A DNA stretch of 37,546 bases from positions 1 through 37,546 of the forward strand of contig CAIPFE010000031.1 in the NCBI GenBank assembly GCA_903864275.1, given 5' to 3'. Below the pieces are notes generated by a model. The model ran no database searches. It worked only from the letters and a program-made list of their open reading frames with translations, and was not told where the DNA came from. A program made the translations under genes and the position numbers. The DNA comes from an uncultured Mucilaginibacter sp. (lineage in GTDB: Bacteria; Bacteroidota; Bacteroidia; Sphingobacteriales; Sphingobacteriaceae). Shown piece by piece: positions 23,945 to 32,632 of this stretch. Numbering within the stretch: the stretch's first letter is position 1; each line of letters opens with the position of its first letter.

Positions 23945-24185
23945 TCAATTCAATTGATACCTATTGTTATCGCCATCTGTTGTTCCTTCCTTAATATCCT
24001 CGTACTTTAAATCATCTTCTTTCAATATCTCATTTGCGTAGAGATACATTTTTTCAGAGAGGTATTTATAAAAGATAAATCCTAAAATATAATCACGAAA
24101 CTCATCAGCATCCATCTTACCGCGCAGGGTATTAGCGATGTTCCATAATTGCTGCTCTAAATTGCTTTTTTTGTTCTTCAGACAT
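23945..24185 (-). pseudogene. hsdM: Truncated, frameshifted hsdM fragment
   Basis: The N-terminus of a type I restriction-modification methylase subunit is recognisable: MSEEQK, then in another frame LEQQLWNIANTLRGKMDAD, EFRDYILGFIFYKYLSEKM and KEDDLKYEDI. The frames join at a run of seven A; one A fewer would restore a single frame. After about 75 codons the HsdM sequence stops at an unrelated TGA, and no catalytic domain, hsdS or hsdR follows. It is a remnant whose break marks a recombination point beside the tat operon. Confidence 0.75.
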
Positions 24186-24390
24186 GTTGTATAAAATAGG
24201 ATTAGCCGAGTAAGTTCACGAAGATAATAAAAGCAACATCATTATATAATGGAGAAAATAATGATTACTTCGCAGTCTATATTAATGTTAAATACTAGCA
24301 TATTTAAACCTTTTTTAAAACATAGTTTTTGATTGTCCGTAAGTTCAATTCATAACCGATAAATTGTTCAACAGCCATCCTTATAGGTTT

Positions 24391-24750
24391 TTATTTTTTA
24401 GCGAGCAGTTTTTCAATGATTTTATTCAGCCGTCCGATTTCCTGGTCTTTGTTTTCAAGCATTTTTTCAAATAACTCCTTTTGGCCGGAAATAACGTTTT
24501 CCACGTATCCGATTGACTGCTGCGTGCCTTTATTCGACTGAAAATTGATAATAGCGGGCTGGCTCGAAAGAATGTCCATCGGAGAGACTTCCAGCACTTC
24601 CGCAATCTTCACCAGCATGCGCGATTCAAGTTTTGCCTGATTTGTTTCAATTCTCGAATAGGTGTTTTGGCCAATGCCTAACTTTGCCGCCACATTTTCC
24701 TGTGAAAGGCCGCGCATTTCCCTGACAAGTCTGATTTTATCTCCGTGCAT
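24391..24750 (-). CDS. XRE-family regulator with C-terminal coiled coil
   Basis: A 119-residue regulator. The helix-turn-helix domain is at about 5-60 (IRLVREMRGLSQENVAAKLGIGQNTYSRIE) and the C-terminal helix (ISGQKELFEKMLENKDQEIGRLNKIIEKLL) should form a dimerising coiled coil. It is divergent from the secreted protein gene at 24884, and the 133-bp gap holds two palindromes that are likely binding sites, so it probably controls both genes. Confidence 0.85.
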   Translation of the reverse strand: MHGDKIRLVREMRGLSQENVAAKLGIGQNTYSRIETNQAKLESRMLVKIAEVLEVSPMDILSSQPAIINFQSNKGTQQSIGYVENVISGQKELFEKMLENKDQEIGRLNKIIEKLLAKK

Positions 24751-24787
24751 GGTTTCTATTAAGGTTTTATAAAGGTATGAAAATAGC

Positions 24788-24832
24788 GGATAAATTATCC
24801 AAAAGGTTTATAAAGTATCCGCAATGCGGATA
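24788..24832. promoter_or_regulatory. Paired operator-like palindromes
   Basis: GGATAA-A-TTATCC (24788-24800) and TATCCGC-AAT-GCGGATA (24816-24832) share the half-site GGATA and sit between the divergent XRE and secreted-protein genes. A direct repeat, AAGGTTTTATAAAGGTAT (from 24761) and AAGGTTTATAAAGTAT (from 24803), overlaps them. They are likely sites for the XRE regulator. Confidence 0.55.
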
Positions 24833-24883
24833 GGATAAAAATAGGCGTTTTGCCACCTTTAAAAAACCAAAAATCACGAAAAT

Positions 24884-25741
24884 ATGAAAATAATTTTCCT
24901 TGCCATCGCTTCATTCCTATCTGTTATCGGCACATCATTCGGACAGACTGCCCCCGAAACCGTGACCAACAAAACCATCATTGCCCTGCAAAAAGCCGGC
25001 ATCGGTTCGAGCACCATGCAGTCAATGATTGCAACCTCGCCCTGCCAGTTCGATACCGACAGCAAATCCATCATCGAACTTAAGCAAAACGGCGTGCCGG
25101 ACGATGTGATCACCGCGATAGTGAGCAAAACATCCCATGCGCCCCAAAGTGACGCGACCACATCGGCTGTACCTGCCAACGGCATTGTTGGACAGTTGAA
25201 AAGCCAGGGCACGGGTATCTACATACTGAAAGAAACACAGCAGCTTGATGAACTGGAACCGACTGTCTATTCGGCCAGCAAAAGAGGGAGCGGCATTCTG
25301 ACTTCAATGACTGACGGGCTGGCAAAGACCAAGAACAAGATGGCGGTCAGCGGGGCTAAAGCCAATTTGCAACTGACCAACAGGCGACCGGTATTCTACT
25401 TCTATTTCCAGGAAGGCGGGAGCACGCTCAACGACCAGTCCCCGAAATGGTTTGCCAATGCTTCAAGCCCGAACGAGTTCGTGCTGGTTAAGTTCGACCA
25501 GAGCCGAAACGGCAAAGCCCGTGAAGTGGTGACAGGAACATATAATATCATTCAAGGCAATGTTGCGGGGGTGGATGACGACAACAAGCGGACGTTCCAG
25601 TTCAAAAAGGTGGAGCGCGGCATTTACCAAGTCTACTTTGACCAAGACCTGCCGGCCGGTGAATATTGCTTCATGTACGCCGGCTCAATGAGCGTGGACG
25701 GCGTGTCCAATCCGAAAGTCTATGATTTTGGCATTCAATAA
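24884..25741 (+). CDS. Secreted protein of unknown function
   Basis: A 285-residue exported protein. Signal peptide about 1-20 (MKIIFLAIASFLSVIGTSFG). The N-terminal 80 residues are helical with repeated I-x-x-L-x-x-x-G-[IV] units (TIIALQKAGIGSSTMQSMI, IIELKQNGVPDDVITAIV); the rest is beta-rich with FYFYFQEGG, FVLVKFDQSRN and the end AGEYCFMYAGS. It is probably periplasmic or surface-located. It is the first gene of a two-gene unit with the lipoprotein 12 bp downstream, divergent from the XRE regulator. Confidence 0.65.
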   Translation: MKIIFLAIASFLSVIGTSFGQTAPETVTNKTIIALQKAGIGSSTMQSMIATSPCQFDTDSKSIIELKQNGVPDDVITAIVSKTSHAPQSDATTSAVPANGIVGQLKSQGTGIYILKETQQLDELEPTVYSASKRGSGILTSMTDGLAKTKNKMAVSGAKANLQLTNRRPVFYFYFQEGGSTLNDQSPKWFANASSPNEFVLVKFDQSRNGKAREVVTGTYNIIQGNVAGVDDDNKRTFQFKKVERGIYQVYFDQDLPAGEYCFMYAGSMSVDGVSNPKVYDFGIQ

Positions 25742-25753
25742 ACCAAACAATTT

Positions 25754-26242
25754 ATGAAACCACATTATACTATCCGCATGATTGGTATCATGCTCTGCAT
25801 CGCATTCAGCGGCTTGTACTCCTGCAAAAAAAGCGCCCCATCGAACAACGGTACCTTTGACAATGACCCGATTGCAACCCGCACCGTGAAATACTTGACC
25901 CAATCCCCGTGGAAGGAAACGGCACTGGCGTATGAAAATGCGGGCGGGTCATGGGTATCGGTGCCTTTGCAAAATGCGGTATTGGCTCAAACTTTCACCT
26001 TCACCGCGACCGACATATATGACGGCACCTACGCGATCACCAGCCCAGGCACCACGCCAGTCACCGGAAACTGGAGCATTACTGAAGACGTAGGGATGAT
26101 TTTCGGCGGTGACAGCTACGATTTTTCAACCCTCAACGATACAGCCATGGTGTTGGTCCTGACCGCACAAATTCCCTATACCGACCCCGCGACCAATGTC
26201 ACGACCACATACTACGGCATGCGGGTGACGTTCGGGCATTAG
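25754..26242 (+). CDS. Lipocalin-like lipoprotein
   Basis: A 162-residue lipoprotein. The signal ends in the lipobox GLYSC (Cys about 24) followed by KK, typical of Bacteroidota. The mature part (SPWKETALAYENAGGSW, TFTATDIYDGTYAITS, GNWSITED, MVLVLTAQIPY) has the strand pattern of lipocalin-like domains common in that phylum. It is cotranscribed with the secreted protein upstream and ends at a terminator. Confidence 0.7.
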   Translation: MKPHYTIRMIGIMLCIAFSGLYSCKKSAPSNNGTFDNDPIATRTVKYLTQSPWKETALAYENAGGSWVSVPLQNAVLAQTFTFTATDIYDGTYAITSPGTTPVTGNWSITEDVGMIFGGDSYDFSTLNDTAMVLVLTAQIPYTDPATNVTTTYYGMRVTFGH

Positions 26243-26277
26243 AGCATAACAATTACCTGCAAAATTTTGTCAAAATA

Positions 26278-26300
26278 AATACCGCTCCCTATGGGCGGTA
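26278..26300. terminator. Bidirectional terminator
   Basis: ATACCGC and GCGGTAT form a hairpin with T-rich sequence after it on plus and A/T-rich sequence on the other side. It lies between the convergent lipoprotein and HTH genes and overlaps the last codons of the HTH gene. Confidence 0.7.
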
Positions 26301-26744
26301 TTCTTGTTTTAGATAGTTTGGCAGCTGTGACCACAGCAGCACAATATGGTTACTTTTCCGTTTAAAGGTTCTTTGTCCTTTCAGAATTCGCTTGACCGTA
26401 CCGTTATCAATTCCCAACGATACTGCGCACTGCTTGTGACTCCACCCCTTGCAAAACATCAATTGCTTTAACTTTCCTGCAACGCTTTCAGTCTCATGCA
26501 TAAAAGGGTAATAGCCGAGAAACGAAATGATCGAAGGATAATACCGCACTTGCGGGACGTACCTTCCGTTTTCCCAATAGGTGATCGTGTCTTCCGAAAC
26601 GTGCAGGATTTTGGCTACATCCTTTTGCAATAGGTCTTTGTCCATTCGAACTTTTTTGATATGTTCACCTAAAGTTTTCGGATTGATTGGATAACCCGGT
26701 TTGTATGGTTTCAGCACTGTTTTTCGGTATCGGTAAAAAGGCAA
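26289..26744 (-). CDS. XRE-type HTH protein, N-terminus cut by the comM junction
   Basis: A protein of up to 151 residues with one XRE domain (TLGEHIKKVRMDKDLLQKDVAKILHVSEDTITYWENGRYVP) and a second HTH-like part near the C-terminus (GWSHKQCAVSLGIDNGTVKRIL). The listed start is a TTG, and no ATG exists before Met34. The frame continues a few codons into comM sequence on the other strand, so the native start and promoter seem to have been lost at the junction. It is related in style to the other XRE genes but not a copy. It is probably a truncated regulator. Confidence 0.65.
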   Translation of the reverse strand: MPFYRYRKTVLKPYKPGYPINPKTLGEHIKKVRMDKDLLQKDVAKILHVSEDTITYWENGRYVPQVRYYPSIISFLGYYPFMHETESVAGKLKQLMFCKGWSHKQCAVSLGIDNGTVKRILKGQRTFKRKSNHIVLLWSQLPNYLKQEYRP

Positions 26745-26752
26745 CGCAGGGA

Positions 26753-27238
26753 TGCCCCTGCGGCTATTTTAATCATCCCGATAAGGAGTGCATCTGCCCG
26801 CCCGGGGCGGTGCAAAAATATCTGAGCAAAATATCCGGCCCGCTACTCGACCGTATCGACCTGCATGTAGAAGTAACCCCTGTAAACTTTACCGAACTGG
26901 CCAGCGACCGCCTCGCCGAAAAAAGTGAGTTCATCCGCGAACGCGTAATAAAAGCGCGCGAAATACAAGCCCTCCGCTTCGGCAACAGGCCCGACCTGCA
27001 CGCCAACGCCCAGATGAGCCCCCAAATGGTACGCGACATCTGCAAAATAAGCCCCGCCGGCCAAAACCTCCTCAAAAAAGCCATGGAAAAACTTGGCCTC
27101 TCCGCCAGGGCTTATGACAGGATTTTAAAAGTATCCCGCACCATTGCCGATTTGGCAGGCAGCGAAGAAATACAGCTGGAGCATCTGGCCGAGGCCATAC
27201 ATTTTAGAAGTTTGGATAGAGAGGGGTGGGCGGGGTAG
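26753..27238 (+). pseudogene. comM: 3' fragment of comM (Mg-chelatase-like ATPase)
   Basis: The last 161 codons of the YifB/ComM family, which aids branch migration during natural transformation. Homology starts abruptly at CPCGYFNHP and covers ECICPPGAVQKYLSKISGPLLDRIDLHVEV, the RERVIKAREIQ helix and the C-terminal LGLSARAYDRILKVSRTIADLAGSEEIQLEHLAEAIHFR. The missing 5' part, with the Lon-type domain and Walker motifs, is about two thirds of a roughly 510-residue protein. The break coincides with the end of the island, so comM was interrupted by insertion or deletion. Confidence 0.85.
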
Positions 27239-27385
27239 TGGCGACAGTCTCCAGGCATAGTGCATCCGAAGTCGGAGACTACGGCAGGTTTTTATGGCTT
27301 TTCATACGTAATTATATTCTCGAGTACATTTTACTATGATGGGAATATTCATCATTTTTATAAAGTTTTATGATAGACTTTTGAT

Positions 27386-27832
27386 ATGCTTAACTTTTTT
27401 AAAAAGAAGAAATTTTTACCAATAGGTGAGTATTCGGAAAGCTGGGCAATAATTGAAGAGTTGCCAAATACAACACTTGTGAGGATTAATATGGGCTTCA
27501 AAGATGCGATGGGTCATCCCGATTATCCAATAAAGATGGGCATAGCTATTCCCGTAGAAGTTCATGATGAAGCTACTATGAAAATAAAAAGCGAGATTGA
27601 AGATATTCTAAATGATATCTTACTTAAAAAGGGAGATGGCGCGCTTGTTGCTATTATCACAGGTCTGGAAGGTCAAAAGTTTATCGAGTTTCTCTCTTAC
27701 ACAAAAAGAGGCGGAGTAGACTTCACTAAAATACATCAAGACCTGAAAGATAAGTTCAAAGATTATGAAGTGCAAATGTATGCCAATAATGATGTAAAAT
27801 GGGATGCCTACAAATCATTTGCACATCTTTAA
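27386..27832 (+). CDS. DUF695-family protein
   Basis: A 148-residue cytoplasmic protein. The central and C-terminal parts (GDGALVAIITGLEGQKFIEFLSY, then LKDKFKDYEVQMYANNDVKW and a final helix) match DUF695 proteins. The family role is unknown. It stands alone between comM and a secreted protein gene. Confidence 0.7.
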   Translation: MLNFFKKKKFLPIGEYSESWAIIEELPNTTLVRINMGFKDAMGHPDYPIKMGIAIPVEVHDEATMKIKSEIEDILNDILLKKGDGALVAIITGLEGQKFIEFLSYTKRGGVDFTKIHQDLKDKFKDYEVQMYANNDVKWDAYKSFAHL

Positions 27833-27862
27833 TATTAAGCATTTTATCGTTAGCTCCAAAAT

Positions 27863-28657
27863 ATGCATAGGATTGTTAACTCTATAAAAATTTGCGTTTT
27901 TCTTCTCGCAGCGATATGTGTTGGTAAGACAGCGATTGCCCAGAAAAATATTGCCATCAGCGACAGCCTTGCCGCGAATGCCGAAGTATTAAAGGTAAAG
28001 ATGGGCTCCTCATTTTTTGGAAAAATGCAAAAATTCAAATTTGGCAGCTACGCCGTTGTGTCCGGAAAGGTCGGCTGGACAACAACCAGCAGTTCGGGCA
28101 ACTTTTTAGAAACTAAAACAGAAAGCAAATCCGCTCAAAAGTTTTCATTTGTGCTGACCGGCGGGGGAACCGATTTGGCAAAGGTGAATGCTGCGAGAAA
28201 TATCCAGCTGCAAACACATAACTCCATCCGCCTATTTGATAATTTTACCTGGGGCGATGACGAGTTGCTCAGGCAGTCGATGAATTTTTCGGCCTATATT
28301 TCGCTGAATAACGATACGAGCGTATCATGGGTGCTGATCATGAGAGACGTATCCGGGTCGGAAACACCGGGCAGGTACAGCGCTTTTTTAACGGACGGAC
28401 GCAGGCGGATTCAAATTTTCCCCGCGAGTTCTGAAAGTAACAGCAAAAACACGATGCTGTCAGGCGCGCTTGGGTATGAGTTTGCAGAAAACGGGCATTC
28501 CTTATCCGCCCTTCAGTATTGGGGTGGCGGCGTATTTCCACTGAACCGCAATATAATTTGGCTTAATAGGAGCCTTGATCCCCAATTAAAACTGGTACTT
28601 TCGGCTGCCATGGTAGCGATCCTTGAAATGAAGGTGGAGGAATTGGAACAACAATAG
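27863..28657 (+). CDS. Secreted hypothetical protein
   Basis: A 264-residue exported protein with a signal peptide of about 27 residues (CVFLLAAICVGKTAIA). The mature part is beta-rich (SYAVVSGKVGWTTTSSSGNF, KFSFVLTGGG, SVSWVLIMRDVSGSE). No family is recognised. It starts 31 bp after the DUF695 gene and may be cotranscribed with it. Confidence 0.6.
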   Translation: MHRIVNSIKICVFLLAAICVGKTAIAQKNIAISDSLAANAEVLKVKMGSSFFGKMQKFKFGSYAVVSGKVGWTTTSSSGNFLETKTESKSAQKFSFVLTGGGTDLAKVNAARNIQLQTHNSIRLFDNFTWGDDELLRQSMNFSAYISLNNDTSVSWVLIMRDVSGSETPGRYSAFLTDGRRRIQIFPASSESNSKNTMLSGALGYEFAENGHSLSALQYWGGGVFPLNRNIIWLNRSLDPQLKLVLSAAMVAILEMKVEELEQQ

Positions 28658-28715
28658 GCTGCCCTGGTTTATTGTAATTATATTTAGTTTGATGGAACAG
28701 ATAATTGTTTTAACG

Positions 28716-28898
28716 ATGAAAAAGAATACAGTTATTGAAACCCTTGATTCGTTTGAAGAAGAGTTTGATGCTGAACGGTTGATAGAAAAGCTGTTATTTG
28801 TTGAAAAGGTTGAAAAAGGGCTGAAAGATGCAGAAGAAGGTAAAGTGCTCGATTTTAAAGAAGCTAAACAAAAGTTTTTTGATAAGTGGAGCAAGTAA
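28716..28898 (+). CDS. Antitoxin-like protein (ParD/RelB type)
   Basis: A 60-residue acidic helical protein (IETLDSFEEEFDAERLIEKLLFVEKVEKGL) ending in DFKEAKQKFFDKWSK, the usual toxin-wrapping tail of small type II antitoxins. It overlaps the start of the ParE-like gene by 13 bp. The frame extends upstream to 28689, but the ATG at 28716 gives the typical length. Confidence 0.65.
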   Translation: MKKNTVIETLDSFEEEFDAERLIEKLLFVEKVEKGLKDAEEGKVLDFKEAKQKFFDKWSK

Positions 28899-29184
28899 CC
28901 ATTGTTATTACAGAGTCGGCTTATAACGACCTGGAAGATATTGAAAATTATATATCGCAGGATTCTCCGCTAATGGCCAGAAGGTTTATCAACAAGATTT
29001 TCGATAGGATAGATCAATTATATAATTATCCAACTTCAGGCAAACCTGTTCCCGAAATAAAAGACAAGTCAATCAGGGAGTTGCTGCTTAATAAGTACGT
29101 ATCATCTATAAAATTGTCGATGAGCAGCATATCAGCATCATTCGTATTGTTCATGGCTCCAGATTGCTGGATATTGAAGTTTGA
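28886..29184 (+). pseudogene. ParE/RelE-family toxin with a frameshift
   Basis: The first 70 codons encode a RelE/ParE-fold toxin (ITESAYNDLEDIENYISQDS, MARRFINKIFDRIDQLYNYP, IRELLLNKY). At 29098 the frame changes. Shifting by one base restores the expected end IIYKIVDEQHISIIRIVHGS and RLLDIEV, with a stop at 29184; without the shift the reading runs to 29194 with an unrelated tail. One C appears to be missing after AAGTAC. This is either an inactivated toxin or a sequencing error. Confidence 0.75.
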
Positions 29185-29296
29185 CAGGTGCTAATATTTC
29201 TTATATCTTCCATAGTAGCGCCTCGACAACGCAAAGCTGTCAAAAAAACCCATAGGATTAGTTGCTAAAATACTATACGTTCAACAACCATTAACT

Positions 29297-29304
29297 TATA
29301 TTTG
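29297..29304 (+). promoter_or_regulatory. Bacteroidota-type -7 element of the tricorn-like protease
   Basis: TATATTTG matches TAnnTTTG and lies 63 bp before the ATG at 29368. It overlaps the TTG that would otherwise open the longer frame and so supports the ATG start. Confidence 0.5.
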
Positions 29305-29367
29305 AATAGTATTAAAAAAGCCATTAACGGCACATGCTTTCAACCTGCAACCCCAAACCCCCTGTAC

Positions 29368-32300
29368 ATGAAATCATTTTTGCGAAAACTATTTTTCAGC
29401 GCCCTTTTTTCCCAGGGGCTGGTATTGGCGTTATATGCGCAACGCCCGTTGTTATTACGACAGCCCGCTATAAACAATGATGGCAGCCTTGTGGCTTTTT
29501 CTTTCCAGGGCGATATCTGGACGGTACCGGCGGCAGGCGGCAGGGCAACACGCATTACCATCCATGATGCTTATGAAGGGCACCCCGTGTTTAGCCCGGA
29601 TGGGAACCAAATTGCCTTTACAGGGGCCCGCTTTGGTAATAATGATGTGTTTGTTGTGCCCACACAAGGCGGAGAAGCCAAAAGGCTCACTTTCCATTCA
29701 GGGGACGACCAGGTATCAAGCTGGACCCAACCTGATAAAATACTTTTTTCCACTTACCGCGAGTTTGATATAATTGAAAGGCCGGCGGAGGTATACGCAG
29801 TCAGTCCCGCCGGCGGTACCGAGGAAAGGGTACTGGATGCAGTAGGATTTAATCCCACCCTTTCGCCAGACGGGCATTGGCTTGCCTTTGTAAGGGGCGA
29901 TGCAAACCCTGTTGAACGGCAGGCCTATAAGGGGAGCTCAAGCAGGGAGGTATGGCTGTACGATACCCGGAAAAAGAAATTTCAAAAGTTACCGGGATTC
30001 GAAACGAATAATATTTTGCCTCAATGGGGAGGAAATAACTACCTGTATTTCCTGAGCAGTATTGCAGGCGCGTATAACCTATACCGCTGGCAATTGGATG
30101 CGGAAGGACACGCGGACCAACCGGAAAAGCTTACCTCGTACAGCGACGAATCTATCCGTCACTTTAATATTTCTACTGACGGTAGTACCATCGTTTTTGA
30201 AAAAGACATGCACCTCTATACGATGAAAACAGCCACAAAGGAGGTAAAAAGGCTGGAGGTAGAAATAAACGCAGACCAACGCCTGGATGTTGAAGAGCAA
30301 AAAACTCTGACAACCGGGCTCACTGAGTATGCGGTTTCGCCCAATGGCAAACTGATTGCTTTTGACGTGAGGGGCGAAATATTTATCAAGGAAGCCGACA
30401 AAGACAAGCCAAGGAGCATAGATGTCTCCAACCATTTCTACAGGGACATTCAGCCAGCCTGGTTAAACGACTCGACCCTGCTTTTTTGCAGCGACCGGTC
30501 AAACGGCAACTACGATATGTATATGGTCCGTTCTTCGGACAAGACGGAACATAATATTTTTAAAAGCCTTAAACATGAATTAGTGCAGCTAACACATACG
30601 CCGCTGGATGAGTCATTTCCTGTTATTTCGCCGGATGGCAGCAAAATATCTTATATCCGAGGAAGGGGTACGCTGGTGGTATCCGATATCTCACCCAACG
30701 GGATTTTAACCGGCGAGAAAATATTGAGCGATACCTGGGCGCCACCCAGGGGAGTAGTATGGAGCCCCGACAGCAGGTGGCTTGCCTATTCACAAACTGA
30801 CCTTTATTTTAATGATGAGGTGTTTATACAGGCGGCAAATGATTCGGGCAAGGCCGTAAATGTTTCTATGCACCCGCGCAGCGACGTCAGCCCGTTTTGG
30901 AGTCCTGACGGTTCAAAGCTGGGCTTTTTGTCTAACCGAAGCGTATCAAGAAGTACTGATGTTTGGTTTGTATGGCTTCGAAAAGATGATTGGGAAAAAT
31001 CGTCGCAAGACTGGCAGGACCGGGATGTCCCCCCCGAGAGTACCGCAACAGCCAAGGCTGGCGCCGATAAAAAAAAGGTGGCCCCTGTAACAATCGACTT
31101 TGATAAAATATATGAACGGATAGTACAGGTAACCAATTTCCCGGGCGATGAAGACGACCTCTCGATATCAAAAGACGGGGAGACCTTTTATTACACAACA
31201 ACCAGCAGCACGGCGAAGGGCAGAGATCTGTACAGCATAAAATGGGATGGCAAAGACCTGAAAGAAATTACGAAGGGCGGAACAAACCCCGCCGGGGTTT
31301 CAATGGACCGGGACGCCAAATATCTGTACTATATCAAGACCGGAGGCGCCCTGGCAAGGATTGAACTTAAATCCGGATCGGCAGAGCAGCTGCCTTACAC
31401 AGCCAGGCTAAAGATCAATTATTCGGCAGAACGGGAGCAGGTATTTGAGGAAGCCTGGCGTACCATACGCGATGGCTATTACAACCCAAAGTTTAATGGC
31501 CATGACTGGGTTAAGCTGCATGACAAATACAAAGAACGTTGTGTGAATGCCAGCACCAGCAACGATTTCCGGGATATGTTTAGCTTGCTGCTTGGCGAGA
31601 TAAATTCAAGCCACGTTGGCTTTTTGGCCGCGAACCGGGTAGAAACGCAAAAGGACGCGACAGGACTAATAGGGGCAGAATTAATACCGGTGGAAGGCGG
31701 GATAAAGGTAACCCACGTAATACCGGGTTCCCCTGCCGATAGAAAAACAAGCAAGCTGTTTGAAGGCGATGTTATAACAGCTGTGAATGAAGAGGCTATA
31801 AATGGCAGTGAAAATTTTTACAGCTTTTTGAACGGATTGGTGAATGAAAAAGTACTGCTGACCGTAAAAGGAACTGATGGTAAGATGCGTGACGTGCCCA
31901 TTCGCCTGGGCAGCCGTGTGGACGAAGAACTGTATAAAGAATGGGTGGAGAACCGGAGGAAGCTGGTAGACAAATGGTCAAAAGGGCGGTTGGGATATAT
32001 ACATATAAAGCAGATGGATTTCCCAAGCTTTGAAGTGGTGGAGCGGGAGTTTACTGCTGCCGGATATGGAAAGGAAGCGCTTATTATTGATGTTCGTTAT
32101 AACGGAGGCGGGAGCACAACCGATTACCTGATGACGATACTCAACTACAAACAGCATGCTTATACCATACCGCGCGGGGCGTCAGATGATTTGGAGCGGG
32201 ATAAAAAGAAATTCAGGGAATATTACCCGATAGGGGAAAGGCTGGTATACGCTGCATGGACCAAGCCTTCCATTGCGCTGTGTAATGAGGGAAGCTATTC

Positions 32301-32601
32301 AAATGCCGAAATTTTTGCGCATGCCTATAAAACATTAGGCATAGGAAAGCTTGTAGGCGTGCCTACCAACGGCTCGGTGATCTCTACAGGCGGCAAATTG
32401 CTGATGGACGGCTCATTCGTACGGCTGCCAGGGCGGGGATGGTTTATTAAAGGCACTGACCAAAACGAAGAGCTTGGCCCTGCGATCCCGGATATACAAG
32501 TGGAAAATAGCCCCGACTGGATTGCAAGGGGCACAGACGACCAGTTGAAAGCAGCAGTGGATGAGCTATTAAAAGAGCTTGATAACAACAGCAATAAATA
32601 A
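29368..32601 (+). CDS. Tricorn-like S41 peptidase with beta-propeller
   Basis: A 1077-residue exported protease. A signal peptide (MKSFLRKLFFSALFSQGLVLALYA) is followed by WD40-like PD40 repeats forming a propeller (FSPDGNQIAFTG, LSPDGHWLAFV, WSPDSRWLAYS), a C1-type helical region, a PDZ domain (GLIGAELIPVEGGIKVTHVI, about 765-840), and an S41 catalytic domain with NGGGSTTDYL and the nucleophile S978 in GSYSNAEIF. It would degrade peptides in the periplasm. The ATG at 29368, after a -7 element, is chosen over an upstream TTG at 29302. Confidence 0.92.
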   Translation: MKSFLRKLFFSALFSQGLVLALYAQRPLLLRQPAINNDGSLVAFSFQGDIWTVPAAGGRATRITIHDAYEGHPVFSPDGNQIAFTGARFGNNDVFVVPTQGGEAKRLTFHSGDDQVSSWTQPDKILFSTYREFDIIERPAEVYAVSPAGGTEERVLDAVGFNPTLSPDGHWLAFVRGDANPVERQAYKGSSSREVWLYDTRKKKFQKLPGFETNNILPQWGGNNYLYFLSSIAGAYNLYRWQLDAEGHADQPEKLTSYSDESIRHFNISTDGSTIVFEKDMHLYTMKTATKEVKRLEVEINADQRLDVEEQKTLTTGLTEYAVSPNGKLIAFDVRGEIFIKEADKDKPRSIDVSNHFYRDIQPAWLNDSTLLFCSDRSNGNYDMYMVRSSDKTEHNIFKSLKHELVQLTHTPLDESFPVISPDGSKISYIRGRGTLVVSDISPNGILTGEKILSDTWAPPRGVVWSPDSRWLAYSQTDLYFNDEVFIQAANDSGKAVNVSMHPRSDVSPFWSPDGSKLGFLSNRSVSRSTDVWFVWLRKDDWEKSSQDWQDRDVPPESTATAKAGADKKKVAPVTIDFDKIYERIVQVTNFPGDEDDLSISKDGETFYYTTTSSTAKGRDLYSIKWDGKDLKEITKGGTNPAGVSMDRDAKYLYYIKTGGALARIELKSGSAEQLPYTARLKINYSAEREQVFEEAWRTIRDGYYNPKFNGHDWVKLHDKYKERCVNASTSNDFRDMFSLLLGEINSSHVGFLAANRVETQKDATGLIGAELIPVEGGIKVTHVIPGSPADRKTSKLFEGDVITAVNEEAINGSENFYSFLNGLVNEKVLLTVKGTDGKMRDVPIRLGSRVDEELYKEWVENRRKLVDKWSKGRLGYIHIKQMDFPSFEVVEREFTAAGYGKEALIIDVRYNGGGSTTDYLMTILNYKQHAYTIPRGASDDLERDKKKFREYYPIGERLVYAAWTKPSIALCNEGSYSNAEIFAHAYKTLGIGKLVGVPTNGSVISTGGKLLMDGSFVRLPGRGWFIKGTDQNEELGPAIPDIQVENSPDWIARGTDDQLKAAVDELLKELDNNSNK

Positions 32602-32632
32602 GCCGTTGTTACCTGATGCGCCTGTTCTAACC

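Noticed and set aside
23566..23994. A plus-strand frame of 142 codons opposite tatA.
   Set aside because: Its first half is the mirror of tatA, and its second half crosses into the hsdM fragment.
29302..29367. A longer N-terminus for the tricorn-like protease.
   Set aside because: It would start at TTG within the -7 element and place the signal peptide internally.
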